Positions 1-9,356 of a stretch of DNA of 64,000 bases are shown piece after piece. The notes under the pieces were generated by a model that did not search any database, had not been told where the DNA came from, and worked only from the letters and a program-made list of their open reading frames with translations. Source of the stretch: Hymenobacter canadensis (GTDB lineage Bacteria > Bacteroidota > Bacteroidia > Cytophagales > Hymenobacteraceae). Made by a program: the position numbers and the translations under genes. Position 1 is the first letter of the stretch, and every line of letters begins with the position of its first letter. Location of the stretch: positions 2,542,001 through 2,606,000 of the forward strand of contig NZ_CP114767.1 in assembly GCF_027359925.1 (NCBI RefSeq), in the 5' to 3' direction.

Positions 1-240
1 GTACGCACCGCTCAACCCCAGATCGAGGCCGGGCGTGAGGTAGCGGCTGAAGGTGATGCCGGGGCCGTAGTTGTTGTCGGACCACTTCCAGAAGTTGGAG
101 CCGAAATTGCCCTTGTACTGGTAGGCGCTACCGTAGAGGCTGATGGCCGTTTTGCGGTCGGCAGTCTGGGCCTGTGCGCGGGGTGCGGCCGCCAGCAGGG
201 TAAGTCCCAGCGCCACGCAGGGAGTTAGTAGGTTTCTCAT
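1..240 (-). CDS. Outer-membrane protein, N-terminal fragment (runs off window)
   Basis: The first 80 codons of a minus-strand gene are visible, starting with ATG at 240. Residues 1-25 form a signal peptide (Arg-Asn, then Leu/Ala-rich, ending near AQA). The mature part is rich in Tyr, Gly, Ser and Asn with alternating polar and aromatic residues, as in the first strands of an OmpA-like or porin beta-barrel. Only the N-terminus is present, so the family cannot be fixed; an OmpA-type barrel is the best guess. No Shine-Dalgarno site is visible. Confidence 0.6.
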   Translation of the reverse strand, partial: MRNLLTPCVALGLTLLAAAPRAQAQTADRKTAISLYGSAYQYKGNFGSNFWKWSDNNYGPGITFSRYLTPGLDLGLSGAY

Positions 241-506
241 AGCCAAAGCTTTTGGTGAACAGAATCGCCCCGAAAAAGGCCCGGCTTCACCGCCCGGCAC
301 CCCTCAGGAATAGAGTGCTATACCTACAGCCGGCCCGGAAAGTTGCTATCCGAGCCGGATTGGCCGGGGGTGGCTCCGGCACAATTCCGGGTTGGGAGGA
401 CGCAAACCGGCGCCCTCAGTGCCTGATTTTCACGGCCAACCGCGCCGCCGCCCTGCCCCGGCGGGGCCCTTGCCAGCGGGTACCAACTTCCTGTCATAGT
501 ACAACA

Positions 507-537
507 AAAAGCCGCCTGATTTCAGCAGGCGGCTTTT
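507..537 (-). terminator. Rho-independent terminator of the aminopeptidase gene
   Basis: A perfect 12-bp stem (AAAAGCCGCCTG with its complement) and a short loop lie just beyond the stop codon at 565. The A-run on the plus strand becomes the U-tract for minus-strand transcription. Confidence 0.8.
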
Positions 538-564
538 CGGGATACAGCAGGTTTGGTAGTATGG

Positions 565-1860
565 CTACCGGGCGGCGGCCATCAGGCGCTCGATGTCGGC
601 CACTTCCAGCGGGATATTCTTCATCAGGTCGTCGTTGCCGGTTTTGGTGATGAGAATGTCGTTTTCGAGGCGGATACCGAGGCCTTCCTCGCGAATGTAG
701 ATGCCCGGCTCGCAGGTGTATACCATGCCCGGCTCAAAGGTGCGGTACTTGAAGCCCACGTCGTGCACGTCGAGGCCGAGGTAGTGGCTGGTGCCGTGCA
801 TGAAATACTTCTTGTAGAGCGGCGCGGCGGGGTCCTGGTTCTTCACGTCGGCGGCGTTCAACAAGTCCAGCTCGATCAGCTGCTGCTCCATAAACTGGCC
901 CACGGCGGCGTGGTACTCCTCAATATTACCGCCGGGCACCAGGCGGCTGGTGGCAAACTTCATCACCCGCAGCACGGCCTCGTACACGTCGCGCTGGCGC
1001 TTGGTGAACTGGCCGTTGATGGGGATGCTGCGCGAGAGGTCGGCGGCGTAGTTGGCGTATTCGGCCCCGAAGTCGAGCAGCATGACGTCGCCGTCTTTGC
1101 ATTCCCGGTCGTTGCTGACGTAGTGCAGGATGCAGGCGTTGGCGCCCGAGGCGATGATACTGCCGTAGGCCGGCCCGCGCGAGCCCTGGCGCAGAAACTC
1201 GTGGAAGATTTCGGCTTCAATCTCATACTCCATCACGCCGGGCTTCACGAAGCCCAGCAGGCGGCGGAAGGCGTCACCGGTGATGTCGGCGGCCTTTTGC
1301 ATCAGCCGGATTTCCTCGGGGCTCTTGATGGCGCGCAGCTGGTGCAGCAGGCGGGCGGCGCGGCGGTACTGGTGCAGCGGGTAGGCCTCGCGCAGCTCCT
1401 TGCCGAAGCGGGCGTCGCGGGTTTGCACGTCCACCGTGGCCCGGATGTGCTCATTGGAGTTGAGGTACACGTTTTCGGCCTCGTTCATGAGGGCCGGCAG
1501 CACGCTCTTAAAGGAGTCGAGCCACATGATGGTGCGCACGCCGGTTTGCGCGCGGGCCTGCTCCTTGGTGAGCTTGTAGCCTTCCCACACCAGAATATGC
1601 TCGGAGGTTTCCTTCAGAAACAGGATTTCGCGGTATTGCGGCAGCACCGCATCGGGGAAGATAACGAGGATGCTTTCCTCCTGATCAACGCCGCTGAGGT
1701 AGAACAGGTCGTTGTTCTGGCGGAAAGCCATGGTGCCGTCGGCGTTGGTCGGCAGCACGTCGTTGGAGTGGAAAATGGCCAGCGAGGCCGGCGGCAGCAG
1801 CTCGCGGAAGCGGCGGCGGTTTTCGGTGAACAGCTCGGGGGCAATGGAACCGTAGCGCAT
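565..1860 (-). CDS. pepP: Xaa-Pro aminopeptidase (M24 family)
   Basis: The 431-residue protein removes N-terminal residues preceding proline, in the cytoplasm. It has the aminopeptidase P layout: an N-terminal creatinase-like domain, then a pita-bread metallopeptidase domain. Metal-ligand signatures are visible: the DFGAEY segment with the YAADLSRS segment, HGTSHYLGLDVHD, and the C-terminal EPGIYI and RLEND glutamates. The open frame extends 19 codons further upstream, but the internal ATG at 1860 (MRYGS) matches family N-termini better. The gene diverges from the glycosyltransferase at 2035 and ends at a strong terminator. Confidence 0.9.
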   Translation of the reverse strand: MRYGSIAPELFTENRRRFRELLPPASLAIFHSNDVLPTNADGTMAFRQNNDLFYLSGVDQEESILVIFPDAVLPQYREILFLKETSEHILVWEGYKLTKEQARAQTGVRTIMWLDSFKSVLPALMNEAENVYLNSNEHIRATVDVQTRDARFGKELREAYPLHQYRRAARLLHQLRAIKSPEEIRLMQKAADITGDAFRRLLGFVKPGVMEYEIEAEIFHEFLRQGSRGPAYGSIIASGANACILHYVSNDRECKDGDVMLLDFGAEYANYAADLSRSIPINGQFTKRQRDVYEAVLRVMKFATSRLVPGGNIEEYHAAVGQFMEQQLIELDLLNAADVKNQDPAAPLYKKYFMHGTSHYLGLDVHDVGFKYRTFEPGMVYTCEPGIYIREEGLGIRLENDILITKTGNDDLMKNIPLEVADIERLMAAAR

Positions 1861-2034
1861 GGGGCGGGGCTTGGGTGGTGAAGACAGAAGGACGCGGCCG
1901 GGGCGCGCCGGCTGCAAGTTAGGAGAATGCCGGGAGCTGGTTTTGCCAGCCTGTTAGGACTTTTTTGATCCAGAGCGGCCCGCAGTTACGTATTATTGTA
2001 CCCCGCTTCTCTCCTTTGCCTGCCTGCTGCCCTG

Positions 2035-3063
2035 ATGCCCGAAGTTTCCTCCCGGCCCCTGCTGCTCATCCAAACTGCCTTCATCGGCGACGTGATTCTG
2101 GCCACGGCGCTGCTGGAGCACCTGCACCGCACCGAGCCCGCTACGCCCGTCGATTTTCTGGTGCGCAAAGGCAACGAGGGCTTGGTGCAGCAGCATCCGC
2201 ACGTGCGGCAGGTGTTGGTATGGGACAAAAAGCAGGACAAGTACCGCGGCCTGTGGCGCCTGCAGCAGCAGATTCGGGCGGCGGGCTACGGCCGCGTCAT
2301 CACGCTGCAGCGCTTCGCCTCCACCGGTTTCCTGACGGCTTTTTCCGGCGCGCCGGAGCGGATTGGCTTCGACAAGAACCCGCTGGCGCGGGGCTTCACG
2401 CGGGCCGTGCCGCACATCATCGGGGCCGGGGTGCACGAGGTGTCGCGCAACCTGCACCTGCTCGACCCCGCCTACGACGGCCCCATCCCGGCCCCGCGCC
2501 TCTACCCCACCGCCGCCGATGAAGCCGCCGCCGCGCCGTATGCCGCCGCGGGCCCTTACCTGTGCATTGCGCCCACGTCGGTGTGGTTTACCAAGCAGTT
2601 TCCACAGGAGCAATGGCTGAAGCTGCTGGCGGCCCTGCCGGCCCACTACACGGTGTACCTGCTCGGCGGCCCGCCCGACGTGGCAGCCTGCGAGGCCCTG
2701 CTGGCAGCCAGCGGCCGCGAGAAAACGCTGAACCTGGCCGGCAAGCTGAGCTTGCTGGCCTCGGCGGCCCTTATGCGCGGGGCCGTGCTCAACTACGTCA
2801 ACGACTCGGCTCCCATGCACCTGTGCTCGGCGGTGGGCGCGCCTACCTGCGCCGTGTATTGCTCTACGGTGCCGTTTTTCGGGTTTGGGCCGCTCAGTCC
2901 GTTTTCGCGGGTGGTGGAAATCGAGGGCGACCTGGACTGCCGCCCCTGCGGCCTGCACGGCTACGCCAAGTGCCCGCTGGGCCACTTCCAATGCGCCTAC
3001 GGCATCGAAACCCGGCAGCTACTGGCGGCTCTGGCCGAGGCGGAGCAGGCGGTAATGGGGTAA
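2035..3063 (+). CDS. Glycosyltransferase family 9 (heptosyltransferase-like)
   Basis: The 342-residue protein probably adds a sugar to the lipopolysaccharide core or another surface glycan from an ADP-activated donor. Its N-terminus has the GT9 pattern LLIQTAFIGDVILATALLEH. The C-terminal half has the donor-site pattern VNDSAPMHLCSAVGAPTCAVY preceded by a Leu/Ala-rich helix. The frame opens at 1996, but the ATG at 2035 gives the expected family start. It stands alone, divergent from the aminopeptidase, and is followed by a palindromic repeat. Whether the sugar is a heptose cannot be read from sequence. Confidence 0.85.
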   Translation: MPEVSSRPLLLIQTAFIGDVILATALLEHLHRTEPATPVDFLVRKGNEGLVQQHPHVRQVLVWDKKQDKYRGLWRLQQQIRAAGYGRVITLQRFASTGFLTAFSGAPERIGFDKNPLARGFTRAVPHIIGAGVHEVSRNLHLLDPAYDGPIPAPRLYPTAADEAAAAPYAAAGPYLCIAPTSVWFTKQFPQEQWLKLLAALPAHYTVYLLGGPPDVAACEALLAASGREKTLNLAGKLSLLASAALMRGAVLNYVNDSAPMHLCSAVGAPTCAVYCSTVPFFGFGPLSPFSRVVEIEGDLDCRPCGLHGYAKCPLGHFQCAYGIETRQLLAALAEAEQAVMG

Positions 3064-3068
3064 AAGAA

Positions 3069-3168
3069 CGTCATGCAGAGGCGCAGCCGAAGCATCTCGC
3101 GTGCTGACGCCGGAGTGGTAATTCCGACAGCAGCACGCCAAACGCTTCGCCGGCGCCTTGGCATGACG
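3069..3168. repeat. REP-like imperfect inverted repeat (ATCTCGCGTGCTGA family)
   Basis: Two arms of about 38-40 bp (3069-3106 and about 3129-3168) are imperfect reverse complements. Each begins CGTCATGC at its outer edge and carries GCGTGCTG near the centre. The core ATCTCGCGTGCTGA recurs in a decayed form near 17988-18002. It fills the gap between the glycosyltransferase and the M16 peptidase gene. Confidence 0.7.
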
Positions 3169-3188
3169 GTACAGCCTGCGCGGCGTCG

Positions 3189-3196
3189 TACCTTTG
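3189..3196 (+). promoter_or_regulatory. Bacteroidetes -7 element TACCTTTG
   Basis: An exact match to TAnnTTTG lies 85 bp before the M16 peptidase ATG. No convincing -33 TTG sits at the usual 19-bp distance, so the call rests on the -7 box and its position. Confidence 0.45.
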
Positions 3197-3280
3197 CAAC
3201 CAGCTACGCCCCGGCGTGGTTATATGGGGCCGGGGCACACTATTCCGCATCCGGCGCCCCCTACCCCAAGCCCCTACGCA

Positions 3281-4513
3281 ATGTCTGATTACGACCTCTA
3301 CGAGTTGCCGAATGGCATCCGGGTTTTGCATAAGCAAGTAGTACACACCAAAATAGCGCACTTGGGCTTTCTGCTCGACATTGGCTCCCGCGACGAGAAG
3401 CCGGCCCAGCAAGGGCTGGCGCACTTCTGGGAGCATATGGCCTTCAAAGGCACCGAGAAGCGCAAAAGCTTCCACATCCTCAACCGCCTCGAAACCGTGG
3501 GCGGCGAGCTGAACGCCTACACCACCAAGGAGAAAATCTGCTTCTACGCCTCCCTGCTCAGCACGCACTTCGAGCGGGCCTTCGAGCTGCTGACCGACCT
3601 GACGTTCAACTCGGTGTTTCCAGAAAAGGAGATTGAGAAGGAGCGCGGCGTGATTCTGGAGGAAATGAGCATGTACCAGGACGCCCCCGAAGACGCCATC
3701 ATCGACGACTTCGACGACGTGGTATTCGCCAAGCACGCGTTGGGCCACAATATCCTAGGCACCCGCGAAAGTGTCAGCAGCTTCCAGCAGGCCGATTTCC
3801 GGCAGTTTCTCACGGAAAACGTGCGCACCGACCGGCTGGTGTTCAGCACCGTCAGCAACCTGCCCTTCTCGGAAGTGAAGCGCCTGGCCGATAAGTACCT
3901 GGCACCGCTGCCGGCGCAGCTGGGCGCGCGGCCCCGCACGCCGTTCAGCGGCTACCAGCGCGTCAACCAGCTGGAGCGCAAGCCCATCACGCAGGCCCAC
4001 TGCCTGATCGGGGGGCCCGCCTACGCCATCGAAGACCCGCGCCGGATTCCGTTTTTCCTGCTCAACAACCTGCTGGGCGGCCCCGGCATGAACTCACGCC
4101 TCAACCTGGCGGTGCGCGAAAAGTACGGCCTGGTGTACACCATCGACTCCACCTACTCGCCCTACACCGATACGGGCCTGTTCGGCATCTACTTCGGCAC
4201 CGAGAAGAAGCAGGTGAACCGCACCGTGTCGTTGGTGCAGAAGGAGTTGAAGCGGCTACGCGAGCAGGCGCTGGGCACGGCGCAGCTGCACACCACCAAA
4301 GAGCAGCTGATGGGTCAGATGGCCATGGCCGAGGAAAGCAACGGCGGTATGATGCAGCTGCTGGCCAAAAGCACCCTCGACCTGGGCCGCGTGGAGTCCA
4401 TCAACGAAATCTTCGACCGGGTGCGCGCCATCACGGCTTCCGAGCTACTGGAAATGGCCAACGAGGTGCTCACCGACGAAAACCTGAGCGTGCTGCAGTA
4501 CGTGCCGGAGTAA
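3281..4513 (+). CDS. M16-family zinc peptidase
   Basis: The 410-residue protein is a pitrilysin/processing-peptidase type metalloprotease. The inverse zinc motif HFWEH is at residues 48-52, and a further Glu-rich helix (ERGVILEE) near residue 130 supplies the third ligand. The C-terminal M16 half follows with the GGPGMNSRLN and REKYGLVYTI segments typical of active single-chain bacterial members. The frame opens at 3194, but ATG 3281 begins directly at the conserved YELPNGIRV. It is four bases upstream of the SRA-HNH gene and probably cotranscribed with it. No signal peptide is seen, so it is likely cytoplasmic or periplasm-facing by another route. Confidence 0.9.
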   Translation: MSDYDLYELPNGIRVLHKQVVHTKIAHLGFLLDIGSRDEKPAQQGLAHFWEHMAFKGTEKRKSFHILNRLETVGGELNAYTTKEKICFYASLLSTHFERAFELLTDLTFNSVFPEKEIEKERGVILEEMSMYQDAPEDAIIDDFDDVVFAKHALGHNILGTRESVSSFQQADFRQFLTENVRTDRLVFSTVSNLPFSEVKRLADKYLAPLPAQLGARPRTPFSGYQRVNQLERKPITQAHCLIGGPAYAIEDPRRIPFFLLNNLLGGPGMNSRLNLAVREKYGLVYTIDSTYSPYTDTGLFGIYFGTEKKQVNRTVSLVQKELKRLREQALGTAQLHTTKEQLMGQMAMAEESNGGMMQLLAKSTLDLGRVESINEIFDRVRAITASELLEMANEVLTDENLSVLQYVPE

Positions 4514-4517
4514 GCAG

Positions 4518-5405
4518 ATGGCGCAGCATCCAACTCCGGTCAGGCTTGGGAACGTGCCGGAAATTTCGGCAGGACATGAGTTTCTCAATCGGGTCGAGGT
4601 AAAAGCGGCGGGTTTGCATCGGGACTTGTACAAAGGAATTTCCCGGCTGAAAGGGCATCCTGCCGAAGCCATTGTACTCTCTGGTGGCTACGAGGATGAT
4701 CTGGACCTGGGCAGCGCGATTCTGTATACCGGCGAAGGTGGCAACCAGGACGGACGCCAAGTGGCTGACCAACAGTTGACGGGCGGCAATCTGGCGTTGA
4801 GCTTGAGCTTTGCGCAGCAAACACCGGTGCGCGTGATTCGCAAAGTGCAGGAAGGCAGCCTAGCATTTTATCAATACGCCGGGCTGTATTATGTCACGCA
4901 GTTCAGCCAGGAAGTGGGCCGGTCGGGGCACCGTATCTGGCGGTTTCGGCTAGAGCAGTTGCCGCAGCCAGCAGCCCCTGCCACGACCCAGGTGCAGGAA
5001 CCGGAAGCCCCATATGCCCTGCCCCGGCGGCGCCAGACACTGGTGCAGCAGCTTGTGCGTGACACAGGCGTGATGCACGCCATAAAGCAGCTCTATGATT
5101 TTCGGTGCCAGGTGTGCAGTACGCGGCTGCCCGTGCCCGGCGGCGCCTATTCCGAAGCCGCCCACATCCGGCCGCTGGGTGGGACACACCACGGCCCCGA
5201 CAAAGTCAGCAACCTGCTCTGTCTTTGCCCCAACCACCATGTCACCTTCGACCGGGGCGCCTGGGCCATTCAGGACGATTTTCGCCTGCTAGGCCAGCCT
5301 GGGCAGCTGACGGTAGCACCCAGTCATCATCCTCATCCGGAGCACTTGCTCTACCACCGGCGGCGCATCTATCAGCCCCTGCCGCCGGCTTCGCTTTTTG
5401 CCTGA
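4518..5405 (+). CDS. SRA/YDG - HNH endonuclease (putative modification-dependent restriction enzyme)
   Basis: The 295-residue protein joins an SRA/YDG domain (about residues 12-148, with HRDLYKGI, the IVLSGGYEDD signature and YTGEGG) to an HNH nuclease (about 185-255). The HNH part shows CQVC (197-200), EAAHI (213-217), Asn232 and CPNHH (237-241). SRA domains flip and read 5-methyl- or 5-hydroxymethylcytosine, and SRA-HNH fusions are known type IV, modification-dependent restriction enzymes. All nuclease residues appear intact. It sits between an M16 peptidase (4-bp gap) and a methyltransferase (7-bp gap), with no other defence gene in the window. Substrate specificity is inference. Confidence 0.85.
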   Translation: MAQHPTPVRLGNVPEISAGHEFLNRVEVKAAGLHRDLYKGISRLKGHPAEAIVLSGGYEDDLDLGSAILYTGEGGNQDGRQVADQQLTGGNLALSLSFAQQTPVRVIRKVQEGSLAFYQYAGLYYVTQFSQEVGRSGHRIWRFRLEQLPQPAAPATTQVQEPEAPYALPRRRQTLVQQLVRDTGVMHAIKQLYDFRCQVCSTRLPVPGGAYSEAAHIRPLGGTHHGPDKVSNLLCLCPNHHVTFDRGAWAIQDDFRLLGQPGQLTVAPSHHPHPEHLLYHRRRIYQPLPPASLFA

Positions 5406-5412
5406 TTGCCGC

Positions 5413-6054
5413 ATGAATTCCGAAGACTTTTTCCGCTACGCCGACCAGCACACCACACCTGAGCCGCCGCTCTTGGCGCGCCTCAACCGCGAAACCCACG
5501 TGCAGACGCTGATGCCGCGCATGCTGAGTGGGCACGCGCAGGGCCGGCTGCTGAGCATGATCAGCCACATGGTGCGGCCGCGGCGGGTACTGGAACTGGG
5601 TACTTTCACGGGCTACGCGGCCCTGTGCCTGGCCGAAGGGCTGGCGCCTGATGGCGCGCTGCACACCGTGGAGTTCAACCCCGAGCTGGAAAGCCGCATC
5701 CGGCGCTACGTGGCCGAGGCCGGCCTTACTGAGCGCCTGCACCTGCACATCGGGCGGGCCGCCGACGTGGTGCCGACGCTGGCCGAAACCTGGGATTTGG
5801 TGTTCATCGACGCCGACAAAATCAACAACGACGCTTACTACGAGCTGGTGCTGCCGCAGGTGCGGCCAGGCGGGTTCCTGCTCATCGACAACGTGCTGTG
5901 GGGAGGCAAGGTGGTGGACTCCTACGTGGTGAAGCCCTCCGACAAGGACACCCACGCCGTGCGGGCCTTCAACGACAAGGTGCAGGCCGATGAGCGGGTG
6001 GAAAACGTGTTTCTGCCCCTGCGCGACGGCCTGCTGCTCGTGCGGAAACGGTAG
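5413..6054 (+). CDS. Class I SAM-dependent O-methyltransferase
   Basis: The 213-residue protein belongs to the cation-dependent catechol/caffeoyl-CoA O-methyltransferase family. Motif I reads VLELGTFTGYAALCLA, followed by HTVEFNPE, the metal-binding FIDADKINND and LIDNVLWGG. ATG 5413 is chosen over 5398 because the product then begins at the usual family N-terminus. The gene follows the SRA-HNH gene by seven bases and is probably in the same operon. The substrate is unknown; a small phenolic or a tRNA wobble base are both possible for this family. Confidence 0.88.
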   Translation: MNSEDFFRYADQHTTPEPPLLARLNRETHVQTLMPRMLSGHAQGRLLSMISHMVRPRRVLELGTFTGYAALCLAEGLAPDGALHTVEFNPELESRIRRYVAEAGLTERLHLHIGRAADVVPTLAETWDLVFIDADKINNDAYYELVLPQVRPGGFLLIDNVLWGGKVVDSYVVKPSDKDTHAVRAFNDKVQADERVENVFLPLRDGLLLVRKR

Positions 6055-6148
6055 CAGGCGGCGGGCTTTTTTCGGCGAAGAGTAAACGCGGCAGGCGCAT
6101 TTGCGTCTATTGCTCCTGGTGACGTATCTCTCCGCCGACTTTTCGCTA

Positions 6149-9088
6149 ATGCTCAGACACTTTCTTGCCGTTATAGTACTGCTGACCGCCACGCTGGCGG
6201 CACACGCCCAATCCTCACTCAGTGGCCGTATTGTAGATGGCACCGACCAGGCGCCACTAATTGGGGCCAATGTATTGGTGCGGGGCCTGTCGGCCGACTC
6301 GGTGAAGAATGGGGCAGCGGCTGATGCCGACGGCAACTTCACGATAACCGGTCTGCCCAACGGCCGCTACCAGCTCACGATTTCGTTTCTGGGCTACCAG
6401 ACGCTGCAGCGGCAGCTGACGCTGAGCGGGCAGCCGCTGGCGCTCGGCAATCTGGCGCTGGCCACCGGGGGCGTGGCCCTGAAGGGCGTGGAAGTGGTGG
6501 GCAAAGCGGCAGCCGCCATTCAGAAAGGCGACACCGCCCAGTTCAACGCCGGCTCGTTCAAGACCAACCCCGACGCCAGCGCCCAGGACCTCATCACCAA
6601 GATGCCCGGCGTGACCGTGGACCCGACCAGCGGCAAGGTGCAGGCGCAGGGTGAGCAGGTGCAGCGGGTGCTGGTGGATGGCAAGGAGTTTTTCGGCAAC
6701 GACCCCGACGCCGTGCTCAAGAACATTCCGGCCGAGGTCATCGACAAGATTCAGGTGTATGACCGCGCCTCCGACCAGAGCCAGTTCACGGGCTTCGACG
6801 ACGGCAATCAGCAGAAAACCATCAACATCATCACCAAGCCGCAGTTTCGCAACGGCAAGTTTGGGCGGGTGCTGGCCGGCTACGGCCCCCAGGATGACCG
6901 GTACCGGCTCAGCGGCAACCTCAACCAGTTCAAGGGCAAGCAGCGGTTGAGCGTGGTGGCCCAGAGCAACAACGTGAACGAGCAGAACTTCGGCACCGAA
7001 GACTTGCTGGGCGTGGTGGGTACCTCGTCGGGCGGGGGTGGCGGGGCGCGGGGTGGCCGCGGGGGTGGCCAGGGCGGGCGGCCCGGCGGCGGAGGCCAGG
7101 GCAGCGGCAATAACTCCGGCGACTTCTTGGTGAACCAGCAGGGCGGCATCAGCAAAACGCACGCCTTGGGCCTGAACTACTCCGATACCTGGGGCACCAA
7201 AACCGACGTGCAGGGCAGCTACTTCTTTAACCTCAGCGACAACGCGGCCCGCACCAACCTGCTGCGTCGCTACGTGGCCCCGCAGGGCTCCCAGGACGAT
7301 CTGCGCTACAACGAACTGTCTCAGAATACGAGCCGCAACATCAACAACCGCTTCAACCTGCGGCTGGAGCACAAGTTCGATTCGGTGAACTCGCTGATCT
7401 GGCGGCCCAGCCTCTCGGTGCAACGCAACACCGGCAACAGCGGCCTCGACGGGCGCACGTTCCTGAGCACCGGCGACGTGGCCGGCGAAACGCAGGGCGC
7501 CAACACCAGCACCTACCGCTCGGCCCTGACGGGCATCACGGCGGCCAACCAGCTGCAGTACCGGCACCGTTTTGCCAAGCGCGGCCGCACGGTTTCGGTG
7601 GGGCTGAACACGACGTATAACGACAAGGCCGGCGACAACAACCTGCTGTCGTCGACCTCGGCGGTGGGCGGGCGCACCACGCTGCTCAACCAGTTTTCGG
7701 AGCTGACGCAGCAAGGCTGGGCCTGGACCGGCAACGTCAACTACACCGAGCCCCTCAGCCAGTTCAGCCAGCTGCAGGCCGAGTACCGCGTGTCGTACAC
7801 GCCCAACGAGTCGGACAAGCGCACCTTTGATTTCTCGCCGGGCGAGCAGGCCTTTTCCCTGCTCAACGACACGCTCAGCAGCGTATTCCAGAGCCGCTAC
7901 CTCACCAACTCGGGCGAGCTGACGTACCGCTACCAGAACAAGGACTTCCAGTGGACCGTGGGCACGGCCGTGCAGAACGCCCAGCTGCGCTCCGACCAGG
8001 AGTTTCCGCGCGTGGCTCTCACGGAACGTAGCTTCCTGAACGTGCTGCCCAACGCCTCGGTGCGCTACAACTTCTCGAAGCAGCAAAACCTGCGGCTCAA
8101 CTACCGCACCAACACCAATGCCCCCAGCATCAGTCAGCTGCAGGAAGTGGTGAACAACGCCAACCCACTGCAGCTCACCACCGGCAACCCCGACCTGCGC
8201 CAGGAGTACCGCCACAACCTGTTTCTGCGGTATTCCTCTGCGGTGCCAGAGAAGTCCACCTCGTTTTTTGCGCTGATTGGCGGTTCCTACACTAATAACT
8301 ACATCACCAACAACACCATCTACGCCGGTACCTCGCCCGTGACGGAGGGCGGTATTGTCATCCCGGTAGGCGGCCAGCTCACGCGGCCCGTCAACGTCGA
8401 TCAGCAGTACACGCTCCGCTCCTTCCTGAACTACAGCCTGCCGCTGAGCTTCGTGAAGTCCAACCTTAACCTGAACGCCAACGCCACCTACTCGCAGACT
8501 CCGGGTTTGGTGTTCAGCGAGCTGAATTACAGCCGTACGCCTTCCTTTGGGCTGGGTGCGGTGCTGAGCAGCAACATCAGCCCCGAGCTGGACTTCACGC
8601 TGTCCTCGAACTCCAGCCAGAGCTACGTGCGCAACTCGCTGCTCGGCCAGGTAGACCGGCAGTACTTCCGGCAGAACACCAGCCTGCGCTTTTCCTGGAT
8701 TATCGTGAAGGGCGTGACGGTGCAGTCCGACGTGACGCACCAGCTCAACCAGGGCTTGTCGGCGGGCTTCAACCAGAACTTTGTGCTCTGGAACGGCTCA
8801 GTGGGCAAGAAGCTGGGCCAGAAGCAGCAGGCTGAAATCAAGCTCTACGCCTTTGATTTGCTGGGCCAGAACAACAGCATCCAGGTCAACAACACGGCCG
8901 CTTACACCGAGGACGTGCAAACCAACATCCTGCAGCGCTACCTCATGTTGATGTTCACTTACAACATCCGCAGCTTTGCCGGCGCCGGCCCCGCCGATGC
9001 CCTACCAGGCGGCGACGCCCCCGGCGGACGGCGCGGCCCAGGCGGCTTCGGGCAGCCCGGCGGCCCGCCTCCTGGTGGCGGCATGTAG
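6149..9088 (+). CDS. Outer-membrane beta-barrel protein with carboxypeptidase-regulatory N-domain
   Basis: The 979-residue protein has a signal peptide (1-21, ending AHAQ), a CarboxypepD_reg-like domain (about 22-105, with IGANVLVRG and ITGLPNGRYQLTISFLGYQT) and a plug-like segment containing the VLVDGKEFFGNDP motif. A long TonB-receptor-type barrel follows. Residues of about 292-320 are almost pure Gly/Arg, and the last 30 residues are Gly/Pro-rich. This matches the Bacteroidetes OMP_b-brl family related to TonB-dependent receptors; the ligand is unknown. ATG 6149 is used because it directly precedes the signal peptide. A terminator follows at 9102. Confidence 0.88.
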   Translation: MLRHFLAVIVLLTATLAAHAQSSLSGRIVDGTDQAPLIGANVLVRGLSADSVKNGAAADADGNFTITGLPNGRYQLTISFLGYQTLQRQLTLSGQPLALGNLALATGGVALKGVEVVGKAAAAIQKGDTAQFNAGSFKTNPDASAQDLITKMPGVTVDPTSGKVQAQGEQVQRVLVDGKEFFGNDPDAVLKNIPAEVIDKIQVYDRASDQSQFTGFDDGNQQKTINIITKPQFRNGKFGRVLAGYGPQDDRYRLSGNLNQFKGKQRLSVVAQSNNVNEQNFGTEDLLGVVGTSSGGGGGARGGRGGGQGGRPGGGGQGSGNNSGDFLVNQQGGISKTHALGLNYSDTWGTKTDVQGSYFFNLSDNAARTNLLRRYVAPQGSQDDLRYNELSQNTSRNINNRFNLRLEHKFDSVNSLIWRPSLSVQRNTGNSGLDGRTFLSTGDVAGETQGANTSTYRSALTGITAANQLQYRHRFAKRGRTVSVGLNTTYNDKAGDNNLLSSTSAVGGRTTLLNQFSELTQQGWAWTGNVNYTEPLSQFSQLQAEYRVSYTPNESDKRTFDFSPGEQAFSLLNDTLSSVFQSRYLTNSGELTYRYQNKDFQWTVGTAVQNAQLRSDQEFPRVALTERSFLNVLPNASVRYNFSKQQNLRLNYRTNTNAPSISQLQEVVNNANPLQLTTGNPDLRQEYRHNLFLRYSSAVPEKSTSFFALIGGSYTNNYITNNTIYAGTSPVTEGGIVIPVGGQLTRPVNVDQQYTLRSFLNYSLPLSFVKSNLNLNANATYSQTPGLVFSELNYSRTPSFGLGAVLSSNISPELDFTLSSNSSQSYVRNSLLGQVDRQYFRQNTSLRFSWIIVKGVTVQSDVTHQLNQGLSAGFNQNFVLWNGSVGKKLGQKQQAEIKLYAFDLLGQNNSIQVNNTAAYTEDVQTNILQRYLMLMFTYNIRSFAGAGPADALPGGDAPGGRRGPGGFGQPGGPPPGGGM

Positions 9089-9101
9089 TCTGATTTAGTA
9101 G

Positions 9102-9130
9102 AAAAAGCGTCGGCCAAGCCGGCGCTTTTT
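9102..9130 (+). terminator. Rho-independent terminator
   Basis: A 13-bp stem with one G-T pair, flanked by A5 and T5 runs, lies 14 bp after the beta-barrel gene stop codon. Confidence 0.8.
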
Positions 9131-9356
9131 GCATTTCCGGGAGTTTGGGCCGGAGCGGGCCGGAATTGAATTCCGGGCAGCGTGCAACCCAATCTTTTCA
9201 GAGGTAAAAGCGCCGGCAGGTTTGCGGATCGACTTGGGCTTAATGCAGTATAGCAGGGCTATTTGTGCCGATTCCCGCGTTTTTTTCTTCTACTTTGTAC
9301 ACGTCGGAGTCTGGTGAGCACAAGTCGCGAAGCCAGAGCTGCGCTTGTTGCCTGTC

